Shown here piece by piece: positions 50,195-59,007 of a stretch of 64,000 nucleotides of DNA. A program made the position numbers and the translations under genes. The stretch's first letter is position 1, and each line of letters begins with the position of its first letter. Source of the stretch: G963662675 sp963662675 (GTDB lineage: Bacteria; Bacteroidota; Bacteroidia; Bacteroidales; Prolixibacteraceae); contig CAXXHP010000001.1 in assembly GCA_963662675.2 (NCBI GenBank), positions 434,001 to 498,000 of the forward strand, written 5' to 3'. The notes beneath the pieces were generated by a model. That model was not told the origin of the DNA and did not search any database. It saw only the letters and a program-made list of their open reading frames with translations.

Positions 50195-52606
50195 TCATAT
50201 TCCAGCTTTTTTAGAACTAATCCTTACCGAGAATGTGGCAAAGGCGACTACCGAAACAGAACTGAGAGGCATCAGTATGGCCGCAATAATGGGAGATAAG
50301 TTCCCGGTAACGGCAAAAGAGATACCGATGATATTATACAAAAAAGAAATTAGGAAACTCAGTTTTACAATGTTCATGCTTCTTTTTGTGAAAGCAATAA
50401 AACGATCAAGAGCAGCAAATTTATCAGCCTGTAGAATGGCATCGCATGCTGGGGTAAAGTTGTAGATGTTGTCAGCAATAACCACACCCACCCGGCTCTC
50501 GTTGAGGGCTCCGGCATCGTTCAATCCATCACCAATCATTAGGACATGTTCCCCATTATCCTGTAAGTTTTTGATGTATGAAAGCTTGTCTGTTGGCGAT
50601 TGATTGAAATTTAGATGTGTATGCTTTTTAAACAATGGCATTAGGTTTTCACGTTCCGACTCATTGTCACCACTTATTAAGTGCAGATTGTAATGATTAC
50701 TTAATTGCGCTACGGTTTCTTTTAGTCCCTCGCGATATCTGTTTTCAAACTGAAAATGACCCTTTATTTTGCCGTTTATGAATACCCAAACCCTTGTTTT
50801 TAGGTTTTCAGTATCTTCTGGTTTTCCGGTGATAAAGAATTTTGAGCCTATGTTTACTCTTTCTCCTCGGATTGTGCCGCTAATACCCAATGAGGGCAGC
50901 TCTGTGAAATCAGACACGTCAAGAAGTTCGTCCGCCTTCAGGTGATCAAAAATCGTTTTGCTCAGTGGGTGTGTGGAATGATATGCCAATGAGCGGATCA
51001 TAACTTGTTGTTGATGAGACAGGTCTTCTCCAATAAATTGAATGTTGGAAGATTGAGAGTAAGTAATGGTTCCTGTTTTATCAAAAACGATGGTGCTTGT
51101 TCGGTAAAGTTTTTCAATGACATCAGCATTTTTCAGGTAGAATCCTTTTCGACCGAATTGGCGCATGGTACTTCCAAAGGTAAAGGGAATGGTTAGTGCT
51201 AAAGCACATGGGCAGGCAATAATTAATACCGATGCAAAAGCAAAAAGAGATTTTCCGGGATCGTGAAATTGCCAAAAAATAAAGGCCGCAGCTGAAATGC
51301 TAATGATTGTGATCGTAAAATACTGACTTACCTTGTTGATGATGCCAGACATACTTGTATCCTGAATATCTACTTTTTCGCTTTGGTTCCACAGTTGTGT
51401 CAGGTAGCTCTGTTCTACCTCTTTCTGTACTAAAAGTTCAATGGCACTGCCCATCTGCCTGCCTCCTGCAAAAACAAAGTCATTTTCCTTTTTTGATACT
51501 GGGAACGATTCTCCTGTTACAAAACTGTAGTCGATGCTGGCATCTCCTCTTGAAATTATTGAATCAGCAGGAATTAATTCCTGATTGCGGATAAGTATTC
51601 GGTCTCCGGCTTTTAGTTGGTCTAAAGGAATGGTTTCTTTCCCCAGATCGGTAATTTTAGTAACCGCAACCGGGAAATAGGTTTTGTAGTCGCGCTCAAA
51701 GGTAAGTGCTTCGTAAGTAATTCCTTGATACCATTTTCCTATTAATAGAAAAAACACCAGCCCGGTAAGCGAATCAAAATATCCGATGCCTTCCCCCGAA
51801 ATTAGCTCATAAGAACTTTGAACAAAAAGGGAAACTAGCCCAAGGGCTATGGGTAAATCAATGCTGATAATTTTCTTTTTCAGACTTTTCCAAGCAGATA
51901 AAAAATAGTCGTTGGCACAATAAAGCAGGACTGGCAGACTCAAAATAAAACTTAACCAACCAAACAAAAGTCGGAAATTTGTGTCTAGTTGTTCTCCTCC
52001 GGGAAGGTACTGAGGGAAATGATAGAGCATAGTGTTTAAAAAACCAAATCCGGCAATTCCTACTTTAACCAATAGGCTTTTGCCCGATTTTACTTGGTTT
52101 GATTTTTCGATGCTTTTCTGACTTATTTCTGGCAAATAGTGGATTGACGCGAGCAGCTCAACTAACTTTTTAAGAGATACGTCATCTTCTTTAAAGGTTA
52201 TACTTACTTCCTTTTTTGGGAAGTTGACCGAAGATTGGATGATTCCCCGGTGCAAGGTGTGCAGATTTTCGAGCAACCAGATGCAGGACGCGCAATGAAT
52301 ACTTGGGATGAAAAAACGAACCTTTGAAATACCGCTGTCACTAAAGTCGAGCAAACGCTCTTTTATCTCAGGCAGTTCCAGATAGTCGTATTTCCCATCT
52401 GCTGGAATTTGTCCGTTTTCCAGTTTAATGCCGGGCATGGTGGCTATATTGTAGTACTTCCCCATTTTATTTGTGTTCAACAATTGATAGACGGATTTAC
52501 AGCCATTGCAGCAAAATTGTTTGTCATCCCAAACAATAGGGTGCTTTCCACAATCGTCTCCACAATGGATACATGTATTTTTGTCGATACTTAATTCTTC
52601 GGACAT
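50195..52606 (-). CDS. ccoI: Copper-translocating P-type ATPase for cbb3 assembly (CcoI/FixI type)
   Basis: An 803-residue P1B-type ATPase. The N-terminus has a cysteine-rich metal-binding domain, CIHCGDDCG and FCCNGCKSVYQLL. An HMA domain with IHCASCIWLLENL follows. The transmembrane metal site is CPCALALTIPF, and the phosphorylation site is DKTGTITYS. CcoI-type pumps send copper to the periplasm for the binuclear centre of cbb3 oxidase rather than for detoxification. It is the first gene of the cco operon and is divergent from the cyd genes. Confidence 0.9.
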   Translation of the reverse strand: MSEELSIDKNTCIHCGDDCGKHPIVWDDKQFCCNGCKSVYQLLNTNKMGKYYNIATMPGIKLENGQIPADGKYDYLELPEIKERLLDFSDSGISKVRFFIPSIHCASCIWLLENLHTLHRGIIQSSVNFPKKEVSITFKEDDVSLKKLVELLASIHYLPEISQKSIEKSNQVKSGKSLLVKVGIAGFGFLNTMLYHFPQYLPGGEQLDTNFRLLFGWLSFILSLPVLLYCANDYFLSAWKSLKKKIISIDLPIALGLVSLFVQSSYELISGEGIGYFDSLTGLVFFLLIGKWYQGITYEALTFERDYKTYFPVAVTKITDLGKETIPLDQLKAGDRILIRNQELIPADSIISRGDASIDYSFVTGESFPVSKKENDFVFAGGRQMGSAIELLVQKEVEQSYLTQLWNQSEKVDIQDTSMSGIINKVSQYFTITIISISAAAFIFWQFHDPGKSLFAFASVLIIACPCALALTIPFTFGSTMRQFGRKGFYLKNADVIEKLYRTSTIVFDKTGTITYSQSSNIQFIGEDLSHQQQVMIRSLAYHSTHPLSKTIFDHLKADELLDVSDFTELPSLGISGTIRGERVNIGSKFFITGKPEDTENLKTRVWVFINGKIKGHFQFENRYREGLKETVAQLSNHYNLHLISGDNESERENLMPLFKKHTHLNFNQSPTDKLSYIKNLQDNGEHVLMIGDGLNDAGALNESRVGVVIADNIYNFTPACDAILQADKFAALDRFIAFTKRSMNIVKLSFLISFLYNIIGISFAVTGNLSPIIAAILMPLSSVSVVAFATFSVRISSKKAGI

Positions 52607-52720
52607 AAGGAATGCAGTCTTTTACTTACTTCTTGAAATAGTTTTTACGGTAAGTATTATTAAAATACGTTTGTAATTCTTTTCTTGTTAAGCTTACTTT
52701 TGTCTACCTTTTCAACCGAA

Positions 52721-52755
52721 TATTACTTTTCATAAGTTGAAATCAGAAAGTAATA
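52721..52755. promoter_or_regulatory. Inverted repeat in the ccoI/cyd divergent region
   Basis: TATTACTTT and AAAGTAATA are a perfect 9-bp inverted repeat separated by 17 nt, about in the middle between ccoI (start 52606) and the DUF4492 gene (start 52914). No T tract follows, so it may be a regulator site rather than a terminator. Confidence 0.4.
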
Positions 52756-52863
52756 AAAATATTTCTTTTTTTTCGTGATGTTCGATTTTCATAATGATTT
52801 TTAACACAGGTGGTTGTGTTCAATGTGAAAAAAGATATAAGATGCCGATATTTTAAGGGCTTC

Positions 52864-52886
52864 AACAATGTTGTGAGTACATTGTT
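52864..52886. promoter_or_regulatory. Inverted repeat just upstream of the cyd operon
   Basis: AACAATGT-TGTGAGT-ACATTGTT is a perfect 8-bp inverted repeat with a 7-nt spacer, ending 27 nt before the ATG at 52914. It is a strong operator candidate. A second, weaker repeat, AACACA/TGTGTT, lies at 52803-52820. Confidence 0.45.
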
Positions 52887-52913
52887 TTTGACAATTAAAA
52901 CATAAAGCGAAGT

Positions 52914-53135
52914 ATGAAACCAAATATTTTCACAAAAGTTTTCCATTTTTATTTTGAAGGATTTCGGAATATGAGTAAATGGGGGAAACAGGTTTGGATT
53001 GTGATTCTTGTTAAGTTGTTTGTCATGTTTGTAGTCTTGAAGATTTTTTTCTTCCCAAACTTCCTGAACACTAATTTTGAATCTGATGCTCAACGAAGCC
53101 AACACGTTCTTGAAAATTTAACAAAGACAAAATAA
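52914..53135 (+). CDS. DUF4492 small protein linked to cytochrome bd
   Basis: A 73-residue protein with an amphipathic N-terminal part (NIFTKVFHFYFEGFRNMSKW), one membrane helix (VWIVILVKLFVMFVVLKIFF) and a short tail. DUF4492 occurs regularly just ahead of cydA in Bacteroidota and Campylobacterota. Its role is not known; a small accessory subunit or assembly factor is the natural guess. It ends 6 nt before cydA. Confidence 0.85.
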   Translation: MKPNIFTKVFHFYFEGFRNMSKWGKQVWIVILVKLFVMFVVLKIFFFPNFLNTNFESDAQRSQHVLENLTKTK

Positions 53136-53141
53136 AATTAC

Positions 53142-54716
53142 ATGTTAGAAACAATTGACTTATCTCTGGTTAACTGGTCGAGGGCGCAATTTGCCCTTAC
53201 TGCCATGTATCACTGGATTTTTGTGCCGCTTACATTGGGTATTACCGTTATCATCGCGATTATGGAAAGCCTCTATGTGAAAAGTGGCGATCTACAGTGG
53301 AAGAAAATCACCAAATTTTGGATGACTTTGTTTGGGATTAATTTTGCCATTGGTGTGGCAACAGGAATTATCCTTGAATTTGAGTTTGGGACAAACTGGT
53401 CTAATTATTCATGGTTTGTGGGCGATATTTTTGGTGCTCCTTTAGCGATTGAAGGAATTTTGGCCTTTTTCATGGAATCAACCTTTGTAGCCATCATGTT
53501 TTTTGGATGGAATAAGGTGAGTAAAAAAGTCCATTTGCTTGCAACCTGGCTTACTGCTATTGGTGCAAACCTTTCTGCCTTGTGGATATTGGTCGCCAAT
53601 GCATGGATGCAAAAACCGGTAGGAATGCAGTTTAATCCGGAAACTGCCCGTAATGAAATGGTGAATTTTTGGGAAGTGCTTCTCTCCCCAATGGCTGTCA
53701 ATAAGTTTTTGCACACGACTACTTCAGGTTTTGTGCTGGCATCCATTTTTGTTATTGGTATTTCTGCATGGTTTTTATTGAAAAGAAGGGAAATTGCTTT
53801 TGCCCGAAAGAGTATTGTTGTTGCAGCTACTTTTGGGTTGGTCTCTTCCATTTATCTGGCATTTACCGGTGATACTTCAGCTCGTGAAATAGCGCAGGAG
53901 CAGCCCATGAAATTTGCTGCATTTGAAGGCTTATATAATGGTAGTGAGGGTGCAGGATTGATTGCAATGGGGGTGATATCAACAACAGAGACTGATCCGT
54001 CAAACGAAAATCTGATGGATTTTAACATGAAAATTGAAATTCCCAATATTTTGTCATACATGGCCTATATGGATTGGAATGCATTTGTGCCAGGGATAAA
54101 TGATCTGATAGATGGGAATGAAGAATACGGCATCATGTCGGCCAATGAAAAGATTGAAAGGGGTGGAATTGCTATTCAAAAACTGAAAGATTTTAAGGAC
54201 GCAAAGGCATTGGGGGATGAGGTGCAAGCAGAGCAATTGAAAGCGGAGTTTATGAGCGCAGACTTTCAGGAGAACTACTTTAAATATTTTGGCTACGGTT
54301 ATATTACCGACCCACAAACATTAATTCCCAGTGTCCCATTGTCTTTCTATAGTTTCCATATAATGGTGGGATTGGGCTTTTATTTTATACTGTTCTTTTC
54401 ACTTTCATTGCTCTTTGTTTTTAAAGGGAGTCTTGACCGACGACGAGGATTTTTGCGACTGGCCATATGGACAATACCACTAGCTTATATTGCATCGCAG
54501 GCCGGTTGGATTGTAGCAGAGGTGGGCAGACAGCCATGGGTTATTCAAGATTTAATGCCAACATTTGCGGCAGTAACGCAAATAAGTACCAGCGCAGTGC
54601 AGGTGACATTCTGGTTGTTTGTTGCAGTATTTGCTGTTTTGTTAATTGCTGAATTAAAAATAATGTTCCGGCAAATTAAGATCGGGCCACAAATAACTGA
54701 AGGAGGGAATAAGTGA
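53142..54716 (+). CDS. cydA: Cytochrome bd quinol oxidase subunit I
   Basis: A 524-residue membrane protein. The heme b595 histidine is in FALTAMYHWIFVPLTLGITV. FGINFAIGVATGIILEFEFG and FFMESTFVAIMFFGWNKVSK (with the conserved glutamate) are typical. The Q loop is recognisable near QEQPMKFAAFEG. It oxidises quinol and reduces oxygen with high affinity without pumping protons. A 1-nt overlap (TGATG) links it to cydB. Confidence 0.95.
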   Translation: MLETIDLSLVNWSRAQFALTAMYHWIFVPLTLGITVIIAIMESLYVKSGDLQWKKITKFWMTLFGINFAIGVATGIILEFEFGTNWSNYSWFVGDIFGAPLAIEGILAFFMESTFVAIMFFGWNKVSKKVHLLATWLTAIGANLSALWILVANAWMQKPVGMQFNPETARNEMVNFWEVLLSPMAVNKFLHTTTSGFVLASIFVIGISAWFLLKRREIAFARKSIVVAATFGLVSSIYLAFTGDTSAREIAQEQPMKFAAFEGLYNGSEGAGLIAMGVISTTETDPSNENLMDFNMKIEIPNILSYMAYMDWNAFVPGINDLIDGNEEYGIMSANEKIERGGIAIQKLKDFKDAKALGDEVQAEQLKAEFMSADFQENYFKYFGYGYITDPQTLIPSVPLSFYSFHIMVGLGFYFILFFSLSLLFVFKGSLDRRRGFLRLAIWTIPLAYIASQAGWIVAEVGRQPWVIQDLMPTFAAVTQISTSAVQVTFWLFVAVFAVLLIAELKIMFRQIKIGPQITEGGNK

Positions 54717-55846
54717 TGTTTGAAAACCTATCATATTTAGCATTGCAACAATACTGGTGGATTATTGTGTCGTTATTGGGCGCATTGTTTGTATTTCTGA
54801 CTTTTGTGCAGGGTGGGCAAACACTAATTTACACCATTGGTAAAACCGAGACTGAACGATCACTTTTGGTAAATACCTTGGGGCGTAAATGGGAATTTAC
54901 GTTTACAACTCTGGTTACTTTTGGAGGCGCATTTTTCGCATCTTTCCCCCTTTTTTATGCCACTTCGTTTGGCGGGGCGTATTGGGTGTGGATGGCAATT
55001 CTGTTCTTTTTTGTGATTCAGGCTGTTTCGTATGAATTCCGAAAGAAACCTGCCAATTTCTTGGGGGCGAAAACCTATGAGATTTTTCTTATTCTGAATG
55101 GTGCTGTAGGGACTATACTTATTGGAACGGCTGTTGGCACATTCTTCAATGGTTCTGAGTTTAGCCTGAATTACATGAATAATGTGAGTTGGCAAACTCC
55201 CTATCGTGGATTGGAAGCCATCTTGACTTTTCACAATGTGGCCTTGGGACTATCGGTTTTCTTCCTTTCCCGGATTTTGGGATCACTTTATTTTATCAAT
55301 TCGGTAGATGATGACAATATTCTTGTTCGTGCTAAAAAGCAAGTGCTGTATAATGCGATTCCGTTTTTAGTTTTCTTCCTGTATTTTTTGATATGGTTGA
55401 TGTTGAAAGACGGTTTTGCTTATGATCCGGTTACAGGAAATGTCTTCATGGAAAAATACAAGTATCTTCATAATCTGTTGCAAATGCCAATAGTCGCGGT
55501 CTTACTACTTGTTGGTGTCGTTGGCGTTTTGTGGGGAATTGGAATTTCAATATTTAAAACCTCATCTAGAGGTGTTTGGTTTGCCGGCGCCGGAACAGTC
55601 CTTGTTGTTTGGATGTTATTCCTTATGGCCGGATTTAACAACACCGCATTCTATCCATCGAACTTTGATCTACAGTCATCATTAACAATTGAGACGGCTT
55701 CATCTAGCCATTTTACTTTAACCGTAATGAGCTATGTGTCTTTGATTGTGCCATTTGTAATCGCATATATTTGGTGGTTTTGGCGAGTGATGAACGATAA
55801 AAAAATTGATGCCGAAGAATTAAGTAATGAGTCTCATTCCTATTAG
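54716..55846 (+). CDS. cydB: Cytochrome bd quinol oxidase subunit II
   Basis: A 376-residue polytopic protein with eight or nine helices. The start MFENLSYLALQQYWWIIVSL and the middle SYEFRKKPANFLGAKTYEIF are family features, and VPFVIAYIWWFWRVMNDKKI closes the protein. The ATG at 54716 is chosen; a GTG at 54713 is an alternative. It is translationally coupled to cydA. It completes the bd oxidase with the CydX-like protein. Confidence 0.93.
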   Translation: MFENLSYLALQQYWWIIVSLLGALFVFLTFVQGGQTLIYTIGKTETERSLLVNTLGRKWEFTFTTLVTFGGAFFASFPLFYATSFGGAYWVWMAILFFFVIQAVSYEFRKKPANFLGAKTYEIFLILNGAVGTILIGTAVGTFFNGSEFSLNYMNNVSWQTPYRGLEAILTFHNVALGLSVFFLSRILGSLYFINSVDDDNILVRAKKQVLYNAIPFLVFFLYFLIWLMLKDGFAYDPVTGNVFMEKYKYLHNLLQMPIVAVLLLVGVVGVLWGIGISIFKTSSRGVWFAGAGTVLVVWMLFLMAGFNNTAFYPSNFDLQSSLTIETASSSHFTLTVMSYVSLIVPFVIAYIWWFWRVMNDKKIDAEELSNESHSY

Positions 55847-55873
55847 TCATTTGAATCTTAAATAAAATAGCAT

Positions 55874-56008
55874 ATGTATTGGAGTTCAATTATCTGGTTT
55901 TTAACCTGGCCGGTGTTAGTTTTATTTGCTTTCTACTTGGTGAAGTTTGTTATGAAAAAATACGAAAGTAAGGGATCAATTGAGAAATCAGGTGGATTAG
56001 AAAAATAA
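55874..56008 (+). CDS. CydX-like small subunit of cytochrome bd
   Basis: A 44-residue protein starting MYWSSIIWFLTWPVLVLFAF, followed by YLVKFVMKKYESKGS and a charged tail. A single helix with tryptophans near the N-terminus, a short polar tail and a position 27 nt after cydB all match CydX/CydS-type subunits, although sequence identity to the E. coli protein is low. The gene is shorter than most annotation cut-offs. Confidence 0.7.
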   Translation: MYWSSIIWFLTWPVLVLFAFYLVKFVMKKYESKGSIEKSGGLEK

Positions 56009-56436
56009 GCTCAATTTATTCTATTGTGGCGAATACACTTAGCAAGTTTGTATGAAGATAAATACGTAATGCGTATTCCTCGATTTGGCTGTTCTTCCGA
56101 ACGGAATTTCATTTTTTGGCTTGACCCAAAAAACTGAAACAAAAAAAGCCAAGGCTGACTGAACTTTTGAAAGAAAACTACGGATTGAAAACGCCACGCA
56201 ATCCAATTCGTCGTTCCTCCATCAAACAGGATGGCTTACTAGTCCCACCCCTGATTTTCGCCCAAAATCTCCGTAGGCCTTATTTTTACCTGGCGGCCAA
56301 GTAAGGACTTCATCATTAATAATTACGATTGGAGATGAAACTTGCTTAGGTGATGTGGGCTTTAAAGGATATGCATCTTTAGGTAAGCATCTTCTTAAAC
56401 ACATAATTCTTTCAAGCGAAGAATAGAAAGGTTTCT
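56009..56436. other. 428-nt stretch without a clear gene, possibly a decayed element
   Basis: No intact gene is seen. On the plus strand a frame starting near 56117 is open apart from two stops for about 300 nt (reading FFGLTQKTETKKAKAD, stop, TFERKLRIENATQSN and so on, until near 56425). On the minus strand a 60-residue frame is open through 56400-56222. The pattern may be a decayed reading frame or an intergenic repeat shared with other sites in the genome; it cannot be named from this window. Confidence 0.3.
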
Positions 56437-57183
56437 TTACGCGGTTAACTTTTGTAAAAGTGAAATCACAATATAGCAGATCACAATTAGTGGTATGGCT
56501 AGTAATTGTAACGTGATAAGCAATAAGATACATAGTCCAATAAACAAAAACCGAATTTGATTCCCATGCCATTTCAGGTGTTTGAACTTCAAGGAAAACA
56601 TTGGGATCTCAGAAATCATAAGGGCAGACAGAAATACCAACACCGTTAGTAAATTGAATCGATTCAGAATAATCTGGTTGATTACAGTGTTGTGACCCAT
56701 GTCAAGGATTAATGCCAAAGATGCATAAAACAGTGCGTTGGCAGGAATAGGTAGACCAAGAAAGCTATCACTTTGACGAGTGTCAATATTGAATTTTGCA
56801 AGACGGAATGCTCCAGAAGCAGGAATTAGCAGGACTGATAAAAGGAAAATCCATTGCATTGTGCTTGCTTCAATTTCCATTATTGGACGGTTTACATTGA
56901 ACATTGCAAGCTCAAGCATACTCATCATCATGGCAGCAGGAGCAAGTCCAAATGAAATAAGGTCGGCTAGTGAGTCGAGCTGTTTGCCAATATCGGAGTA
57001 CGCATGAAGCAAGCGGGCAGCCATTCCATCCAGAAAGTCGAAGATAGCAGCAACTCCAATTAATATGGCAGCCCATCCTAATTGACCTTCAATTCCCAGG
57101 AAAACAGCGAGACTTCCAGCAGCCAGATTCAACGAAGTGATGAAGTTTGGCACCCAGAAAAATAGATTCCGAACTTTATTCAT
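56437..57183 (-). CDS. pssA: CDP-diacylglycerol--serine O-phosphatidyltransferase
   Basis: A 248-residue CDP-alcohol phosphatidyltransferase with seven or eight helices. The signature DFLDGMAARLLHAYSDIGKQ continuing LDSLADLISFG gives the DGxxAR...GxxxDxxxD catalytic motif. FLGLPIPANALFYASL is also conserved. It makes phosphatidylserine, which the upstream psd product turns into phosphatidylethanolamine. Its ATG overlaps the psd stop by 1 nt. Confidence 0.93.
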   Translation of the reverse strand: MNKVRNLFFWVPNFITSLNLAAGSLAVFLGIEGQLGWAAILIGVAAIFDFLDGMAARLLHAYSDIGKQLDSLADLISFGLAPAAMMMSMLELAMFNVNRPIMEIEASTMQWIFLLSVLLIPASGAFRLAKFNIDTRQSDSFLGLPIPANALFYASLALILDMGHNTVINQIILNRFNLLTVLVFLSALMISEIPMFSLKFKHLKWHGNQIRFLFIGLCILLLITLQLLAIPLIVICYIVISLLQKLTA

Positions 57184-57839
57184 CAGCTTAATTCTCCAAT
57201 AATTGTTTGTGAGCCAGTAACGATATCTCCGATTTTAACATTCAAATTAGTGTCAAGTGGTAAGTATAAGTCAACACGCGAACCAAATCTAATAAATCCC
57301 ATTTCCAAGTCTTGTGTGACTTGCTGTCCCTCTTTTAAGAAATTGATTACACGGCGCGCAACAGCACCGGCAACCTGATTGGCCATAATTTCACGTCCGT
57401 CTTTCAATTTAATGGCTGTGCAAAAACGTTCGTTTTCTTCTGCCGATTTATCTTTAAAGGCCGCATAAAACTCACCTTCTTTATGTTTTAAGAATGTTAC
57501 TTCTCCTGGTACAGGAACCCAATTGATATGCACATTTAGCGGTGACATAAAGATGGATACTTTCAGACATTTCGTTTTTAAGTATTCCTTTTCTGCGCAT
57601 TCTTCAATCACACAAATCTTACCGTCACAAGGTGATAGAACCTGCTTTTCGTTAAGTGTTACTTTTCGGTCGGGGTAACGGAAAAATTGAAGTACCAATA
57701 CCAACATTACCAGTGTTGCCAATGTTAGCAAAATACTGAATGCCTGTATGGGAATTAATAACCAGCCAGCCACATTAATGATAAATACCAAAAAGATTGT
57801 GTTACGAATAATTCTATTGCCTGCGGGATGAAATTTCAT
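57183..57839 (-). CDS. psd: Phosphatidylserine decarboxylase
   Basis: A 218-residue short-form decarboxylase. VLSPCDGKICVIEE is the N-terminal signature, IFMSPLNVHINWVPVPGEVT holds the catalytic His segment, and MGFIRFGSRVDLYLP contains the Gly-Ser site for self-cleavage that makes the pyruvoyl group. Two hydrophobic segments at the N-terminus anchor it. It lies ahead of pssA in the same transcript, with a promoter-like element 22 nt upstream. Confidence 0.93.
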   Translation of the reverse strand: MKFHPAGNRIIRNTIFLVFIINVAGWLLIPIQAFSILLTLATLVMLVLVLQFFRYPDRKVTLNEKQVLSPCDGKICVIEECAEKEYLKTKCLKVSIFMSPLNVHINWVPVPGEVTFLKHKEGEFYAAFKDKSAEENERFCTAIKLKDGREIMANQVAGAVARRVINFLKEGQQVTQDLEMGFIRFGSRVDLYLPLDTNLNVKIGDIVTGSQTIIGELS

Positions 57840-57860
57840 GTGTTAAATATTTTTCAGTAG

Positions 57861-57887
57861 CAAAAATAAGGATTTTTAAATTGACAA
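57861..57887 (-). promoter_or_regulatory. Candidate promoter of psd-pssA
   Basis: On the minus strand TATTTTTG (57868-57861) fits TAnnTTTG and TTG (57887-57885) stands 16 nt ahead, slightly closer than usual. The predicted start is ~15 nt before the psd ATG at 57839. Confidence 0.45.
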
Positions 57888-57983
57888 CGGGCTAGTTGCC
57901 CCATTTAAGTAAGCAAGTTACTATAGGTTTTATGTATCCTTTTAATATTGATTAGTTTGAATTTTTAGGTTTTGCAGTTGGTG

Positions 57984-58796
57984 TTACAGAACGAATATTT
58001 TGAGATAGGCAACCACAACAGGAATTGCGAAAAGTAAAGAGTCAAAACGATCGAGTAACCCACCATGTCCTGGTAATATTTGTCCGCTGTCTTTCATCCC
58101 TAATTGTCGTTTTATCAAGGATTCTGTTAAATCACCAAAAGTGGAGGCGATAACGGTCAGAAGCGCAATAATCAGCCAATGTAAAAGTGCAATTTCTGTA
58201 ATCAACGTAGAAATAAAGTACGCAGCGATCCATGTAAGCAGAGTACCTCCAATTGCGCCTTCCCATGATTTTTTTGGAGATATTCGTTCAAAGAGTCTGT
58301 TTTTCCCAAGACTCACGCCAAATAAATAGGCTCCAGAATCATACACCCAGATTAACGAGAGCAATGCAATCATTAGGTTGGGGGAGTAAACTGTGTCAAA
58401 AAGAACCAAATAGTTGGCTAAACTTAGAGGAACTGCAATGTATATGATTCCGATTATTCCAAGTGCGATATTTTGCAATGCATTCTCTTTCTTCCTGTAC
58501 AATTCAGTAATGAAAAACAGTAATAAAATAGGGAATAGAATGAAAAATAAATTCGAAGAAAAATCAAAAGCTGTTACTAAATATGAAATTCCGAATATGA
58601 TTGTGCCTGAAAGAATGCCAATAACTTTATTGGGAGATTGACCTGGGTCTTTTATAAGACCATAAAATTCAAATAGACAACCGATCAGTATGGCTGAAAA
58701 AAGAACGGCAAAAGTTAATTTTCCAAGAATTAAACTTCCAAGAATGACGGTAATAAAAACAATTCCGGTAAGTGAGCGAGTGATCAAAGTCTTCAA
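57984..58796 (-). CDS. cdsA: Phosphatidate cytidylyltransferase
   Basis: A 270-residue membrane enzyme that makes CDP-diacylglycerol, the substrate of pssA. The signature SFGDLTESLIKRQLGMKDSG continuing to LPGHGGLLDRFDSLLFAIP matches the CdsA family. The start is a TTG at 58796, which overlaps the stop of the upstream gene (TTGA). No nearby ATG would keep the first helix (SLTGIVFITVILGSLILGKL), so the TTG start is likely real and translation is coupled. Confidence 0.93.
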   Translation of the reverse strand: MKTLITRSLTGIVFITVILGSLILGKLTFAVLFSAILIGCLFEFYGLIKDPGQSPNKVIGILSGTIIFGISYLVTAFDFSSNLFFILFPILLLFFITELYRKKENALQNIALGIIGIIYIAVPLSLANYLVLFDTVYSPNLMIALLSLIWVYDSGAYLFGVSLGKNRLFERISPKKSWEGAIGGTLLTWIAAYFISTLITEIALLHWLIIALLTVIASTFGDLTESLIKRQLGMKDSGQILPGHGGLLDRFDSLLFAIPVVVAYLKIFVL

Positions 58797-58999
58797 TTCT
58801 TTAACTTTTTAAGGATTTCGAGGGCGATCTCCTTATCATTCTCCTGCACATACACTTCTATTTGCCCTATTGTTGGTATCATTGAATCGTGTTGATTGAG
58901 AACAACACACTTAATCTCATTTTCCTCTAAAATATCTTTGGCAATCTCTGCCCGAAATTGGTCTGTCGTTGAGAAGACCATTGCATAATCTTTTTCCAT
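58793..58999 (-). CDS. DUF2007 domain protein
   Basis: A 68-residue protein: MEKDYAMVFSTTDQFRAEIA, ILEENEIKCVVLNQHDS and a short helical end. DUF2007 is a small alpha/beta domain thought to bind metal or act as a signal-transduction-like (PII-related) domain; the function is not known. It sits between the LutC-like gene and cdsA, with an overlap of 4 nt with cdsA. Confidence 0.82.
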   Translation of the reverse strand: MEKDYAMVFSTTDQFRAEIAKDILEENEIKCVVLNQHDSMIPTIGQIEVYVQENDKEIALEILKKLKN

Positions 59000-59007
59000 G
59001 TAGGCTA

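Noticed and set aside
52871..52886. Rex-type operator (TTGTGA...TCACAA) upstream of cyd
   Set aside because: Only the left half TTGTGA is present. The real symmetry is AACAATGT/ACATTGTT, which does not match Rex.
53405..53851. Minus-strand 148-residue reading frame inside cydA
   Set aside because: Antisense shadow of conserved CydA codons, with no recognisable domain.
56222..56572. Minus-strand 116-residue reading frame overlapping the pssA 3' end
   Set aside because: Its first half runs through pssA in another frame and has no family resemblance. The rest is in the unexplained gap described separately.
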